NCBI RefSeq assembly: GCF_029919115.1
Contig: NZ_CP123990.1
Location: forward strand, 5,110,501-5,174,500
DNA from: Variovorax paradoxus
GTDB lineage: Bacteria; Pseudomonadota; Gammaproteobacteria; Burkholderiales; Burkholderiaceae_C
Direction of reading: 5' to 3'
Length of the DNA stretch: 64,000 nucleotides
Position numbers and translations under genes: made by a program. Shown here in pieces: positions 1-10,354 of the stretch; within the stretch, counting starts at the first letter, position 1; each line of letters starts with the position of its first letter. The notes beneath the pieces are model-generated. The model searched no databases. It was not told the origin of the DNA and saw only the letters and a list, made by a program, of their open reading frames with translations.

Positions 1-359
1 TCGAGCTTGGCCAGGTTGGCCTTCGGGTCCTTGCCGGGCATTTCCTTGGCGGCCGTCTGCCATTCGGTGATGGCGCTCTTGATCATCTCGGTCTGACGCT
101 GCACCACGGTTTGCAGGCCCTGGTAGGACTTTTCGTTGGCCTGCATCAGCGCCTGGAGGTCCTTCTGGCCGCTTTCGAGCAGCTTGCTCGCGCCGCTGGT
201 CAGGTTGAGTTCCTGCAGGCGATCGGTCATGGCCTTGAGATTCTTCAGCGGATTGAGCATGTCGGCGGCGTCAGGGGCGGATGCCCTGGTGCTGCCATTG
301 CTGTTGTCGCTGCTGCTGGCCGTGGTCTTCTTGGCGGCGGCTTTCTTGGCTGTGGCCAT
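1..359 (-). CDS. Phasin family protein, C-terminus beyond the window
   Basis: The gene begins at an ATG at 359 with AGGAGA about nine bases upstream, and runs off the left edge, so only about the first 119 residues are seen. The N-terminus is rich in Ala, Lys, Ser and Thr. It is followed by an amphipathic helical stretch with many Gln, Leu and Met residues, containing LLESGQKDLQALMQANEKSY. This layout is typical of phasins, which coat polyhydroxyalkanoate granules in the cytoplasm. No polyhydroxyalkanoate synthesis genes are in the window. The phasin call rests on composition and helix pattern rather than a catalytic motif. Confidence 0.72.
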   Translation of the reverse strand, partial: MATAKKAAAKKTTASSSDNSNGSTRASAPDAADMLNPLKNLKAMTDRLQELNLTSGASKLLESGQKDLQALMQANEKSYQGLQTVVQRQTEMIKSAITEWQTAAKEMPGKDPKANLAKL

Positions 360-501
360 GGTGCGGTATCTCCTGTGTCGGGGTGGACGGGTGAATGGCA
401 AGGACCGGCCGGACGGCGAAGTCCCCCGCCACGATACGCCGCACTGGAACGGCCGCAATGCCCGCGGCAACAAATTCGCCTGCGGGATTTCCCTTGGGGC
501 C

Positions 502-1134
502 CTACATCGGCGGCGCAAAGCCGTTGCGGCCGGCGGTGACGCGCAGCGCCGTGGGCGTGCCGTTCTTTTCCTGCGCATTGACCAGCACCTTGGCGCCAGG
601 CACCAGCAGTGACTCGGTGCCGGGGCGGAAGGTTACGACCGGCACGTCGGGCGGTACCACGACGGTCTTTTCTCCACCCTTGTACGTCAGCCGAAGCTGC
701 TGGCCGCCGCGTACCGATTTCGGCGCCGCGGCGAGGTCGGCCACGGTGGCGTTGGTCATGGTGCTCTGCGGCAGCAGGTCCCACGGACGGTGGCCTTCGC
801 CGGTGCCGCGCGCGGCCTCGGGGAACACCACCACCTCGAGCGCCTTTTGCGAACCGTCTGCCTGCGGCATGGCGGCGGTGCCGATGAAGCTCCCCCGCTT
901 GATGTCGGACAGCTTGATCGGATAGACCTCCGACACGGCCATGTCGGCCGGCCGGGCGAGGCTGACGACCTCGCCGCTGCGGTCTTGCACCACGAGGGTG
1001 GTCTCGTCGACACGGACGATGGTGCCGCGGATGCGGACCTGCTCGGAGGTAGCTTGCGCTGAGGCAAGGACCGGCGCGCCGGCGGCAAGCAGGGATGCCG
1101 AGGCCAGCAAGACCTGGGAGATTCTGAAAAGCAT
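502..1134 (-). CDS. Secreted protein of unknown function
   Basis: A 210-residue protein with a Sec signal peptide of about 26 residues ending in ASA. The mature part has repeated short beta-type segments such as [19 protein letters not shown], and a second copy-like stretch near the C-terminus ([20 protein letters not shown]). This recalls small OB-like periplasmic domains of the DUF5666 kind, but I cannot assign a family firmly. There are no cysteines and no catalytic motif. It diverges from ahcY, sharing the 250-base intergenic region that holds the ahcY promoter and riboswitch. Function unknown. Confidence 0.7.
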   Translation of the reverse strand: MLFRISQVLLASASLLAAGAPVLASAQATSEQVRIRGTIVRVDETTLVVQDRSGEVVSLARPADMAVSEVYPIKLSDIKRGSFIGTAAMPQADGSQKALEVVVFPEAARGTGEGHRPWDLLPQSTMTNATVADLAAAPKSVRGGQQLRLTYKGGEKTVVVPPDVPVVTFRPGTESLLVPGAKVLVNAQEKNGTPTALRVTAGRNGFAPPM

Positions 1135-1217
1135 GGATGAACTTCCGTCGTTGGGAGCAGATCAATGTACGCCTCGGATATGAAACGCGCTTTCCGGTAT
1201 GTGGGATATCCCGGCGA

Positions 1218-1246
1218 TTGGCTCGCTTTGCCACCCCGTCTACAAT
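1218..1246 (+). promoter_or_regulatory. Sigma-70 type promoter of ahcY
   Basis: TTGGCT at 1218-1223 and TACAAT at 1241-1246 are separated by exactly 17 bases. Transcription would start at about 1252-1254, just at the 5' edge of the SAH riboswitch, which supports both calls. Confidence 0.8.
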
Positions 1247-1253
1247 CCCCCGT

Positions 1254-1340
1254 TCCGAGGAGCGTTGCAGCGCCATCAGGCGTGAGGCTCGGACTACATC
1301 GCAACCACGCTCACCCGCTGTTCTCGCGGTGAGTCTTTTC
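1254..1340 (+). promoter_or_regulatory. SAH riboswitch with expression platform
   Basis: The aptamer has the hallmark pairing of the S-adenosylhomocysteine riboswitch. P1 pairs CCGAG at 1255-1259 with CTCGG at 1288-1292. P2 pairs CGCC (1271-1274) with GGCG (1279-1282). The pseudoknot pairs GAGCG (1260-1264) with CGCTC (1308-1312), and GTTGC (1264-1268) with GCAAC (1301-1305). Immediately after, CTCACCCGC (1310-1318) can pair with GCGGTGAG (1326-1333), followed by TCTTTT. This terminator-like hairpin shares bases 1310-1312 with the pseudoknot, so the two should exclude each other. SAH binding would then favour read-through, as expected for this class, which activates ahcY. Confidence 0.9.
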
Positions 1341-1385
1341 CCCGAACGCAGTGGCACCTTTCAAACTAGCTTTGTTGGAGTTCTC

Positions 1386-2825
<1,440 letters not shown>

Positions 2826-3617
2826 ATGCGCGCTGATCAATTGCTGGTCGAACGCGGCTTTGCCGCGTCGCGCTCGCAGGCCGTGCGGCTGATTGCCGGC
2901 GGCATGCGCTGGCGCGACGCCGGCACGGGCGACGCGTGGCGCTCCGTCGTGAAGAACCGCGACGAAGTGCCCGAATCGGCCGAAGTCGAACTCGACGACG
3001 CGGCGGAGGCGCGCTACGTGTCGCGTGGCGGGCTCAAGCTTGAGGGTGCGCTGGCAGCGAGCGGCCTGGACCCATCGGGCAAGCTGTGCCTCGACGTGGG
3101 CCAGTCGACCGGAGGCTTCACCGACTGCCTGCTGCAGCGCGGCGCTGCGAAGGTGGTGGGCGTCGACGTGGGCCACGGGCAGTTGCATGCGCGGTTGCGC
3201 GAAGACGAGCGTGTGGTCGCCATCGAAGGCGTCAATGCGCGCGCGTTGACGGCGGACGATCTGCAAGAGGAGGGCGAAGAAGAGCCTTCCGAACTGCGCT
3301 TCGACCTCATCGTCGGCGACCTGTCGTTCATTTCGCAGACGCTGGTGCTGCCGGCGCTGATGCCGTTCCTGGCCGATGACGGCCATTTGCTGATGCTGGT
3401 CAAGCCGCAGTTCGAATTGCAGCCGGGGCAGGTCGGCAAGGGCGGCATCGTCCGCGACGAGTCGATGTATGCGGTGGTCGAAAAGCGCCTGCGCGATGCC
3501 TGCGAAGCCCTCGAGCTTCGCGTGCTGCAGTGGTTCGACAGCCCCATTGCCGGCGGCGACGGCAACCGCGAGTTTTTCATTCACGCCGTGCGCGCTGTTC
3601 AAGCGGACGGCTCTTAA
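2826..3617 (+). CDS. tlyA: TlyA family rRNA 2'-O-methyltransferase
   Basis: A 263-residue protein with an N-terminal S4 RNA-binding domain (about residues 1-60, beginning MRADQLLVERGFAASRSQA). A Rossmann methyltransferase domain of the FtsJ type follows, with its SAM loop in LDVGQSTGGFTDCLLQ. In characterised members it methylates cytidine 2'-OH groups in 16S/23S rRNA; the hemolysin label used in older annotation is misleading. The start codon follows the ahcY stop directly, so the two are probably translationally coupled. As a SAM user placed behind a SAH-sensing switch, it shares its control with ahcY and metF. Confidence 0.9.
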   Translation: MRADQLLVERGFAASRSQAVRLIAGGMRWRDAGTGDAWRSVVKNRDEVPESAEVELDDAAEARYVSRGGLKLEGALAASGLDPSGKLCLDVGQSTGGFTDCLLQRGAAKVVGVDVGHGQLHARLREDERVVAIEGVNARALTADDLQEEGEEEPSELRFDLIVGDLSFISQTLVLPALMPFLADDGHLLMLVKPQFELQPGQVGKGGIVRDESMYAVVEKRLRDACEALELRVLQWFDSPIAGGDGNREFFIHAVRAVQADGS

Positions 3618-3627
3618 GGAGACGCAG

Positions 3628-4452
3628 GTGCGCCTTCCGCTGAGCTTCGAATTCTTTCCGACCAAGACGCCAGAAGGCGCGGTCAAGCTGCGCGCCGTGC
3701 GCCAGCAGCTCTATGCGCGCAAGCCCGAGTTCTGCTCGGTCACCTACGGCGCTGGCGGCTCTACGCACCAGGGCACGTTCGGTGCGGTGCAGGAGATCCT
3801 GTCCGAGGGCGTCGACGCCGCAAGCCACTTCTCGTGCATTGGCGCCACGCGCGCCACGGTGCGCGAGCAGTTGGCCGAGCTCAAGTCCATGGGCGTGAAG
3901 CGCCTCGTCGCGCTGCGCGGCGACCTGCCGAGTGGCTACGGCATCGGCGGCGAATTTCTGTACGCGAGCGATCTCGTGGGCTTCATTCGCGAAGAAACCG
4001 GCCGAGACTTCCACATCGAGGTGGCCTGCTATCCCGAAGTGCATCCCCAGGCGCGCTCGCCCGAGGCCGACCTGCAGGCCTTTGCCGCCAAGGTGAAGGC
4101 CGGCGCCGATTCGGCAATCACGCAGTATTTCTTCAGCCCCGAGGCCTACTTCCGATTTGTCGACGACGCCCGCAAGCTGGGGCTCGACATACCGATCGTC
4201 CCCGGCGTCATGCCGATCATCAGCTCGACGCAGCTCATGCGCTTCTCCGACGCCTGCGGCGCCGAGATCCCGCGCTGGATTCGCCTGCGGCTGCAGGGCT
4301 TTGGCGACGACACGGCATCCATCAAGGCTTTTGGCCTCGACGTGGTGACCGACCTCTGCGCGCGGCTGCGCGATGGCGGCGCGCCGGCGCTGCATTTCTA
4401 CACAATGAACCAGTCGGCGCCGACGCTGGCTGTGCTGGAGCGCCTCGGTTGA
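3628..4452 (+). CDS. metF: Methylenetetrahydrofolate reductase
   Basis: Reduces 5,10-methylene-THF to 5-methyl-THF, the methyl donor for methionine synthesis, using FAD. The 274-residue product starts at a GTG at 3628, preceded by TAAGGAG at 3615-3621, which overlaps the tlyA stop. The FEFFPTKT start carries the catalytic Glu typical of the family, and VTYGAGGS follows in the expected place. A longer in-frame reading from 3469 overlaps tlyA and is rejected. With ahcY it completes a methyl-cycle operon under one SAH riboswitch. Confidence 0.96.
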   Translation: MRLPLSFEFFPTKTPEGAVKLRAVRQQLYARKPEFCSVTYGAGGSTHQGTFGAVQEILSEGVDAASHFSCIGATRATVREQLAELKSMGVKRLVALRGDLPSGYGIGGEFLYASDLVGFIREETGRDFHIEVACYPEVHPQARSPEADLQAFAAKVKAGADSAITQYFFSPEAYFRFVDDARKLGLDIPIVPGVMPIISSTQLMRFSDACGAEIPRWIRLRLQGFGDDTASIKAFGLDVVTDLCARLRDGGAPALHFYTMNQSAPTLAVLERLG

Positions 4453-5135
4453 GGGGGGGCGCAGAAGCAGGACGCTCGCTGCGCGGGGCCTTTCGGGTGG
4501 CCCTTGTCGCGGCAACCTGCGCACTGGCCGGCTGCTCCATGCCTCCGGCCACCGAAGGCTCGGCGACGGACACAAAAGACGCAAAGCTGTCGCCATTGCC
4601 GCGGCAATTGGCCGTGCCTGCGGGCGCACCGGCTCGTTCGAGCGTGCCTTCGGTCCGCTACGACCTTGCGGCGCCCAGCTCCGGCGACCTCGGGCCGGAC
4701 GATGGCGTGCCGGGCGACGGGGGGCCGCGCGAGATCTACGAACGGGGCGGAGCGTCCTGGTACGGCATCCAGTTTCACCAGCGCAAGACCGCGAGCGGCG
4801 AACGTTTCGACATGACGGCCATGACGGCGGCCCACAAGACCTTGCCGTTCAACACCCGTGTTTGCGTGCGCAGCCTGGTCACCGGCAGCGAAGTGCTGGT
4901 GCGCATTACCGACCGTGGTCCCTACGCGCAGGGCCGCATCATCGACCTGAGCCGTGCCGCGGCCGAACGCATCGGCATGATCGGCCTTGGCATCAAGCAG
5001 GTGGCACTGACGATCATCGACCGCGACGGCATGCGCTGCGGTGGCGCCGACGTGGAGGCGGCCGAGCAGCCGGTGGCATCTGCACCGGCAGCCCCGCGCC
5101 GCAAGGTGAACGTGCCGGCGCGTCGCCGACGCTGA
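4449..5135 (+). CDS. rlpA: RlpA-like septal ring lytic transglycosylase (lipoprotein)
   Basis: Contains a double-psi beta-barrel (about residues 100-195) with GGASWYG, the TASGE loop and ITDRGPYAQGRIIDLSRAAA, the signature of RlpA, which cleaves glycan strands lacking stem peptides at septa. The N-terminus has a lipobox, ALAGC. The product (228 residues) lacks the C-terminal SPOR domain found in E. coli RlpA. The best start is TTG at 4449, overlapping the metF stop and preceded by GGAG at 4437-4440; it supplies the arginines a signal peptide needs. A GTG at 4497 is the alternative. A run of seven G residues lies in codons 2-4. Confidence 0.85.
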   Translation: MRGGAEAGRSLRGAFRVALVAATCALAGCSMPPATEGSATDTKDAKLSPLPRQLAVPAGAPARSSVPSVRYDLAAPSSGDLGPDDGVPGDGGPREIYERGGASWYGIQFHQRKTASGERFDMTAMTAAHKTLPFNTRVCVRSLVTGSEVLVRITDRGPYAQGRIIDLSRAAAERIGMIGLGIKQVALTIIDRDGMRCGGADVEAAEQPVASAPAAPRRKVNVPARRRR

Positions 5136-5165
5136 AAACGCCGGGCGAAGAAAACCAGGAAAGGG

Positions 5166-6125
5166 CTAGCCGCCCGAATCGAGCGAGAAGGCGGCGTGCT
5201 TGTCCTGAGCCAGGCGCTCCACCAGCTGCGGCAGGGCAGCGGCCAGCAGCGGCTTCAGCGTATAGGGCGGGTTGATCAGGAACATGCCGCTGGCGGGCAG
5301 TCCCGGGCGCTGGGTTTCGCCCGTTGTCGTGGTGATCAGTTTGCTCGACTTGACCGTGAGCGTGGCGTGCAACCAAGACTTGCCGGCCTTGGTTGCCAGC
5401 GTCTTGAGCCGCCGCGGCAAATCATGCGCTTCGGGCCGCGGAATGATCGGGTACCAGATCGCATAGGTGCCGGTCGCAAAGCGCTTGAGCGCCTCGGCTG
5501 CGAAGTCGAGCACGCGGCCGTAGTCGCTCTTGATTTCGTAGCTGGGGTCCATGAGCACCAGCGCGCGGCGCGAAGGTGGAGGGAGGAACTTGGTGGCGCT
5601 GCCGAAGCCGTCTTCGCGCAGCACGGCGATCTGGCGGCCCGCCTCGAGTTGCGCAATGTTGGCATCCAGCGTGCGTGCGTCGGTCGGGTGCAGTTCGAAC
5701 AGCTTGAGCTTGTCGTGGTCGCGCAGCAGGTGCTGCACGATGAACGGCGAACCCGGGTAGACGCGCGCGCCGCCCTTGGGGTTGAAGTCGTGAATCACGC
5801 TGAGATAGCGCGCAATCGCGTCGGCCAGGGGTGTTTCGGCTTCGGGTGCTACCTTTTTAGTAGCGGACTTTGCAGCCGGAGCCGGTTGCGCCGTGGGAGC
5901 AGCAGCCTTTTTGTCGGAAAGCAGCCGCAATATGCCTTCAGCCGCCTCGCCGCTGGTGCCGGCGTAGTCCCCGTCGAGGCGGTAAAGGCCGGCGCCGGCG
6001 TGGGTGTCGATGACGGTCAGGGCTGCTTCTTTTTCAAGCAGGTGGTCGAGCGTGGCAATCAGCACCGTGTGCTTGAGCACGTCGGCGTGGTTGCCGGCAT
6101 GGAAGGCGTGGCGGTAACTGAACAT
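5166..6125 (-). CDS. rlmJ: 23S rRNA (adenine-2030 N6)-methyltransferase
   Basis: Methylates A2030 of 23S rRNA. Seen: the family N-terminus MFSYRHAFHAGNHADVLKH, the DTHAGAGLY segment, and the catalytic NPPY motif near the C-terminus (FLINPPYTL). At 319 residues it is longer than the roughly 280 of E. coli RlmJ. The excess is a low-complexity Ala/Pro/Lys insertion at about residues 73-101, probably a surface loop. It converges on rlpA and diverges from rplM. Confidence 0.93.
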   Translation of the reverse strand: MFSYRHAFHAGNHADVLKHTVLIATLDHLLEKEAALTVIDTHAGAGLYRLDGDYAGTSGEAAEGILRLLSDKKAAAPTAQPAPAAKSATKKVAPEAETPLADAIARYLSVIHDFNPKGGARVYPGSPFIVQHLLRDHDKLKLFELHPTDARTLDANIAQLEAGRQIAVLREDGFGSATKFLPPPSRRALVLMDPSYEIKSDYGRVLDFAAEALKRFATGTYAIWYPIIPRPEAHDLPRRLKTLATKAGKSWLHATLTVKSSKLITTTTGETQRPGLPASGMFLINPPYTLKPLLAAALPQLVERLAQDKHAAFSLDSGG

Positions 6126-6169
6126 AGGGTGAGGATGGTAACGTCTTGGGCTCCCCGGCAGGCTTCAAT

Positions 6170-6199
6170 TTGCTTCGATGGCCCGATTCTTCGTATAAT
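6170..6199 (+). promoter_or_regulatory. Sigma-70 type promoter of rplM-rpsI
   Basis: TTGCTT at 6170-6175 and a perfect TATAAT at 6194-6199 lie 18 bases apart. The transcript would carry a leader of about 140 bases before rplM. Within it AAAAGGG (around 6310) can pair with CCCTCTTTT, a weak hairpin. L13 autoregulation is known in other bacteria, but no specific leader motif could be confirmed here. Confidence 0.75.
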
Positions 6200-6347
6200 C
6201 GCGGGCTTCGCAGCGTTTTTGTGGCCCCGCGGCGAAGGCACGCAACCTGTTCTCCAGGGCGCGTGAAACCCACCTAAGAGATTCCCGTCAGAGGAACGCC
6301 GACCGTGGAAAAGGGCTCGCCAAACCCTCTTTTCAAGAGAAAAACTC

Positions 6348-6779
6348 ATGACCAAAACGTTCAGCGCAAAGCCCGCTGACGTGACGCACGAGTGGTTTGT
6401 GATTGACGCGACCGACAAGGTCCTCGGACGAGTAGCCAGCGAAGTTGCTCTCCGTTTGCGCGGCAAACACAAGGCCATTTATACGCCTCACGTCGATACC
6501 GGTGACTTCATCGTCATCATCAACGCAGCCCAGCTGCGCGTCACCGGCGCCAAGTCGATCGACAAGGTGTACTACCGTCACTCGGGCTACCCGGGCGGTA
6601 TCACGGCGACCAACTTCCGCGACATGCAATCCAAGCACCCGGGCCGCGCCCTGGAAAAGGCTGTCAAGGGCATGCTGCCCAAGGGCCCGCTCGGCTACGC
6701 GATGATCAAGAAACTCAAGGTGTACGGTGGCGCTGAGCACCCGCATACCGCCCAACAGCCCAAAGTGCTGGAACTGTAA
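6348..6779 (+). CDS. rplM: 50S ribosomal protein L13
   Basis: A 143-residue protein of the expected family size, beginning [20 protein letters not shown], with the conserved core [19 protein letters not shown] and a C-terminal [14 protein letters not shown]. It binds 23S rRNA early in large-subunit assembly. It is followed after 12 bases by rpsI, the usual pairing in bacteria. Confidence 0.98.
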   Translation: MTKTFSAKPADVTHEWFVIDATDKVLGRVASEVALRLRGKHKAIYTPHVDTGDFIVIINAAQLRVTGAKSIDKVYYRHSGYPGGITATNFRDMQSKHPGRALEKAVKGMLPKGPLGYAMIKKLKVYGGAEHPHTAQQPKVLEL

Positions 6780-6791
6780 GGAGCCTTGAGA

Positions 6792-7184
6792 ATGATTGGT
6801 GAATGGAACAATGGCACCGGCCGTCGCAAATCGAGCGTCGCCCGTGTGTTTCTGAAAAAGGGCTCGGGCAAGATCACGGTCAACGGCAAGGACATTCAAG
6901 AGTTCTTCGGCCGCGAAACCTCGATCATGATCGCGAAGCAACCCCTCGTGCTGACCAACAACCTCGAAGCTTTCGACGTGATGGTCAACGTGAACGGCGG
7001 CGGTGAATCGGGCCAGGCCGGCGCAACGCGCCACGGCATCACCCGTGCGCTGATCGACTACGACGCAAGCCTGAAGCCGGTGCTGAGCCAAGCTGGCTTC
7101 GTTACCCGCGATGCGCGTGAAGTCGAGCGTAAGAAGGTCGGTTTGCACTCTGCACGCCGCCGCAAGCAGTTCAGCAAGCGCTGA
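6792..7184 (+). CDS. rpsI: 30S ribosomal protein S9
   Basis: A 130-residue protein starting [20 protein letters not shown] and ending in the basic tail [16 protein letters not shown], which reaches the P site of the ribosome. The ATG at 6792 is chosen over an in-frame TTG at 6786 because the family starts here and AAGGAG lies at 6778-6783. It is co-transcribed with rplM and ends before a strong terminator. Confidence 0.98.
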   Translation: MIGEWNNGTGRRKSSVARVFLKKGSGKITVNGKDIQEFFGRETSIMIAKQPLVLTNNLEAFDVMVNVNGGGESGQAGATRHGITRALIDYDASLKPVLSQAGFVTRDAREVERKKVGLHSARRRKQFSKR

Positions 7185-7205
7185 TACTGTCCGCTGCAAG
7201 CAAGA

Positions 7206-7226
7206 GCCGCCTTCGGGCGGCTTTTT
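7206..7226 (+). terminator. Intrinsic terminator after rpsI
   Basis: GCCGCC (7206-7211), loop TTCG, GGCGGC (7216-7221) and five T residues form a textbook rho-independent terminator. Confidence 0.92.
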
Positions 7227-7361
7227 CATTGCGGCCTTGGCGGGGGCGGTTTTCGACCCCACTTGTGTTGGGTGCTCGCCAATGCCGCCCTGCCGAGAAT
7301 GCCGCATTGCAGTAGCATTGGTTCATTGGCCGCCTGTTCGGCCCTCAAGGAGTTATCCCAC

Positions 7362-7727
7362 ATGAGCGTTGTTGCCGAAAACATCCAGACCCAGATGCCA
7401 GAACCCATCGTCTTCACCGACAGTGCGGCGGCCAAGGTGGCCGACCTGATCGCCGAAGAAGGCAATCCCGACCTCAAGCTGCGCGTGTTCGTGCAAGGCG
7501 GCGGCTGCTCGGGCTTCCAGTACGGCTTCACTTTCGACGAAATCACGAATGAAGACGACACGACCATGACCAAGAACGGCGTGTCGCTGCTGATCGATGC
7601 CATGAGCTACCAGTACCTGGTCGGCGCTGAAATCGACTACAAGGAAGACCTGCAGGGCGCCCAGTTCGTGATCAAGAATCCGAACGCCACCAGCACCTGC
7701 GGCTGCGGATCGAGCTTCTCGGCTTGA
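7362..7727 (+). CDS. erpA: Iron-sulfur cluster insertion protein ErpA
   Basis: An A-type carrier that passes Fe-S clusters to apo-proteins. The 121-residue product holds the three conserved cysteines in GGGCSG and the C-terminal TCGCGSSF. The ATG at 7362 is preceded by AAGGAG about ten bases upstream; an in-frame start at 7263 lies in the intergenic region and is rejected. It is monocistronic, bounded on both sides by hairpin terminators. Confidence 0.95.
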   Translation: MSVVAENIQTQMPEPIVFTDSAAAKVADLIAEEGNPDLKLRVFVQGGGCSGFQYGFTFDEITNEDDTTMTKNGVSLLIDAMSYQYLVGAEIDYKEDLQGAQFVIKNPNATSTCGCGSSFSA

Positions 7728-7749
7728 TTTTGTTCTTCTGCCGGTAAAG

Positions 7750-7770
7750 GCCGCCTTCGGGCGGCTTTTT
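7750..7770 (+). terminator. Intrinsic terminator after erpA
   Basis: GCCGCC (7750-7755), TTCG, GGCGGC (7760-7765) and five T residues. Stem and loop are the same as in the rpsI terminator. Confidence 0.92.
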
Positions 7771-7830
7771 GTTGCCTGGTGCTTTTGTTCTTGCCCGCAA
7801 ACGAGAAAGCGTGCTCCGCTTGCGGGAATC

Positions 7831-8958
7831 TCAGGCCGGGTAAATCGCGCCCAGCACGCGGGGGCCACGTGCACCGGTCACGCTGGCAAGGTTGCCTGCC
7901 TCGCGCCGCACGGTGCTGCGCGCAAGCCATGCAAAGGCCGCAGCCTCGACCTGCAGGGGGGGCAGGCCGTGCTTCGTGGACGCGTCCACCGCCACGCCCG
8001 GCAGCAATGCGCGCAAACGGGCGAGCAGCTCGTGGTTCAAGGCACCGCCACCGCAAACAACCAGCAGTCCGCTATCATTTCCATAGCGACGCACATCAGC
8101 CGCACAAACGCTGGCGGTGAATTCGGTCAGGGTCGCCTGCACGTCGGCAGGCGCGGCGCCCGCAGCCGCCGCAAGGCGCGCTGAAAGCCAAGGCGGGTTG
8201 AACAGGTCGCGACCCGTGCTCTTGGGTGGCGCCTTTGCGAAATAGGGCTCGGCCTGCAGCGTTGCAAGCAGCTCGAGCAGCACCTGCCCACTTGCGGCCC
8301 ATTGCCCCCCGCGATCGAAGGGCTGGCCGGTGTGAAGCTGGCACCAGTAATCCATCAAGGCATTGCCTGGCCCGCAGTCGAAACCCAGCACGGCGGGCTC
8401 TCCCGGCGCATCAGCGGCGGGTAGCAGGCTCAAATTGGAAATGCCGCCGATGTTCAGCACCGCCACGGGTTCGTCGGCGCGCGCGAAGAGCGCACGGTGG
8501 AATGCCGGCACCAGTGGAGCGCCCTGGCCGCCCGCGGCGAGGTCGCGGCTGCGAAAGTCTGCAACCACGTCGATGCCGCTCAACTCGGCCAGCAGCGACG
8601 GGTTGTTGATCTGCAGCGTGTAGCCCAAGGCGTCGAATTCGGTGGGACGGTGGCGAACCGTCTGGCCATGAGCGCCAAGCGCCGTAACGGCACTGGCTGG
8701 AGTCCCGCTGTCCGCGAGGAGCTGGCCGACGACGCCTGCATAGATGCGGGCCAAGCCATTGCCGGCTAGCGCAGCGCGGTGCAGCTCGTTGTCGCCGGGC
8801 GTGTTGAGCGCCATCAGTTCCGTCCGCAGATCGGCGGGGAAAGCGGCGGTAGCGTAGGCCCGTACCGCGATGCGGCCTTCGGAAAAGTCGGCCAGGACGC
8901 CATCGACACCGTCGAGCGACGTGCCGGACATCAAGCCGATGAACAGTTCGGCGGCCAT
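7831..8958 (-). CDS. anmK: Anhydro-N-acetylmuramic acid kinase
   Basis: Phosphorylates and opens 1,6-anhydroMurNAc released by lytic transglycosylases, returning it to MurNAc-6-phosphate for cell-wall recycling. The protein is 375 residues, as usual. Seen: the N-terminal GLMSGTSLDGVD sugar-kinase motif, and FDCGPGNALMDYWC in the middle. The ATG at 8958 fits the family; a longer frame to 9135 only adds low-quality Arg/Pro sequence. It lies 55 bases downstream of a peptidoglycan peptidase gene on the same strand, suggesting shared function. Confidence 0.96.
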   Translation of the reverse strand: MAAELFIGLMSGTSLDGVDGVLADFSEGRIAVRAYATAAFPADLRTELMALNTPGDNELHRAALAGNGLARIYAGVVGQLLADSGTPASAVTALGAHGQTVRHRPTEFDALGYTLQINNPSLLAELSGIDVVADFRSRDLAAGGQGAPLVPAFHRALFARADEPVAVLNIGGISNLSLLPAADAPGEPAVLGFDCGPGNALMDYWCQLHTGQPFDRGGQWAASGQVLLELLATLQAEPYFAKAPPKSTGRDLFNPPWLSARLAAAAGAAPADVQATLTEFTASVCAADVRRYGNDSGLLVVCGGGALNHELLARLRALLPGVAVDASTKHGLPPLQVEAAAFAWLARSTVRREAGNLASVTGARGPRVLGAIYPA

Positions 8959-9013
8959 TGCTGAACGGGGCGGGCGGGGCGTTGTGGGGCCGCCGCTATT
9001 GCCCCGCGGGTGC

Positions 9014-10354
9014 TCAGTCCGCGCTGGCCTGGATGACCGAGAACGCCGCGGCCAGTTCGGTGCGAGCACCGACCGCGATGCGTTCGAAGGCCGGGCGCAT
9101 GGCCGCGGTGATTGGAGCGCCGCCTTCCTGGGCAATGGAAGCCGGGTCCTGGTATTCGCCGTTCACGCGGAACTCGAAGTGCAGGTGAGGGCCGGTGGCC
9201 CAGCCGGTGGAGCCCACGGCGCCGATGGTTTGGCCCTGGCTGATGCTTTCGCCGGCCTTGACGTCGACGCGGCTCAGGTGGGCGTAGGCCGTCTGCTGGT
9301 TGTTGCGGTGCTTGACGATGACGATGTTGCCGTAGCCGCTTTGCGTGCCCGCGAAATCGACGGTGCCGTCGCCGACGCTGCGCACTGCCGTACCCGTGGG
9401 CGCGGCAAAGTCGATGCCGTTGTGCTGGCGCCAGCTGTTGAGAATGGGGTGCATGCGCATCGCAAAGCCGCTCGACACGCGCGAAAACTCGACCGGCGAG
9501 CTCAGGTACGCCTTGCGCAGGCTGTCGCCGTTCGGGCGGTAGTAGCTGCCCTTTTGGCCGGGGGGCTGGAACCACACGGCCTGGTGCACCTTGCCGCCGC
9601 TCTCGAACTCGGCCGAGAGCACGCGGCCGCTGCGCAGCGCCTGGCCGTCGGCTTCGAAGGTTTCGTACACCACGGCAAAGCGGTCGCCCTTGCGCAGTGC
9701 ACGCACGTCGACATCGCCTGCAAAGATGTCGGCCAGCTGGCTTGCGACCGAATCGGGAACGCGGGAGTCGTCGGTGGCTGCGAACAGCGAGGTGCGGATG
9801 GTGCCGCTGGCCAGGCGTGTGCCGGGCGTCAGGGTGTCGCGCTCGGTGAGTGCAACGAAGCCGACGGCCGTGCGCTCGATCACGAAACGCTTGAAGCCGC
9901 CGTCGCCGTCGGGAATCCAGCGGGCGCTCAGCTTCTTGAGCTGGTTTTCCTGGGTGGCTTCGGCCGTGATGGTGCGGCCCGCACGCGCGAACAGTGCGTT
10001 GCGGGCTTCGCCGCTCGCGCGCACGAAGGCGGTGGCGGCGGGGTCTGAAATACCCAGGCGCTTCAGCAGGGCCTCGGCCGTGTCGCTGGAGCGGGTGATG
10101 TCGGTGCGAAACAGCGTGAAGCTGAAGTTCTCGAGCGATTCGCTCTGTTCTGCAAAGGACAGGGGCGCGGTCGCTTCAAGCACCTGTTGGACTGGGAGGT
10201 CGGAGGCGTCGGGGCCAAGGGAGGCCACCGCCAGGGTTCCGGCGCTCAGCAAGGCAGCCGCGATGGCCGCGGTGATCTGCTTGGGATAGGTCCGGAATGT
10301 ATAGGCCACGCGAGAAGCCAGGAGCTCCTCGGCGGCGAGAATGCCGTTGATCAA
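9014..10354 (-). CDS. M23 family murein endopeptidase
   Basis: A zinc peptidase that cuts peptidoglycan cross-links. The 446-residue protein has one N-terminal membrane segment (about residues 25-47, AAIAAALLSAGTLAVASL). A central region of about 230 residues follows, then a LytM domain with zinc ligands in QHNGIDF (HxxxD) and PHLHFEFR (HxH). The layout resembles MepM and related divisome or elongation peptidases. It has its own upstream region shared with divergent tyrS and is followed by anmK. Confidence 0.93.
   Translation of the reverse strand: MINGILAAEELLASRVAYTFRTYPKQITAAIAAALLSAGTLAVASLGPDASDLPVQQVLEATAPLSFAEQSESLENFSFTLFRTDITRSSDTAEALLKRLGISDPAATAFVRASGEARNALFARAGRTITAEATQENQLKKLSARWIPDGDGGFKRFVIERTAVGFVALTERDTLTPGTRLASGTIRTSLFAATDDSRVPDSVASQLADIFAGDVDVRALRKGDRFAVVYETFEADGQALRSGRVLSAEFESGGKVHQAVWFQPPGQKGSYYRPNGDSLRKAYLSSPVEFSRVSSGFAMRMHPILNSWRQHNGIDFAAPTGTAVRSVGDGTVDFAGTQSGYGNIVIVKHRNNQQTAYAHLSRVDVKAGESISQGQTIGAVGSTGWATGPHLHFEFRVNGEYQDPASIAQEGGAPITAAMRPAFERIAVGARTELAAAFSVIQASAD

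Noticed and set aside
1137..1385. Longer N-terminus for ahcY
   Set aside because: It would translate through the promoter and the SAH riboswitch; the family N-terminus and a ribosome site match the ATG at 1386.
6200..6347. L13 autoregulatory leader before rplM
   Set aside because: A leader of the right size exists, but I could not match a known L13-binding structure; only a weak hairpin is seen.
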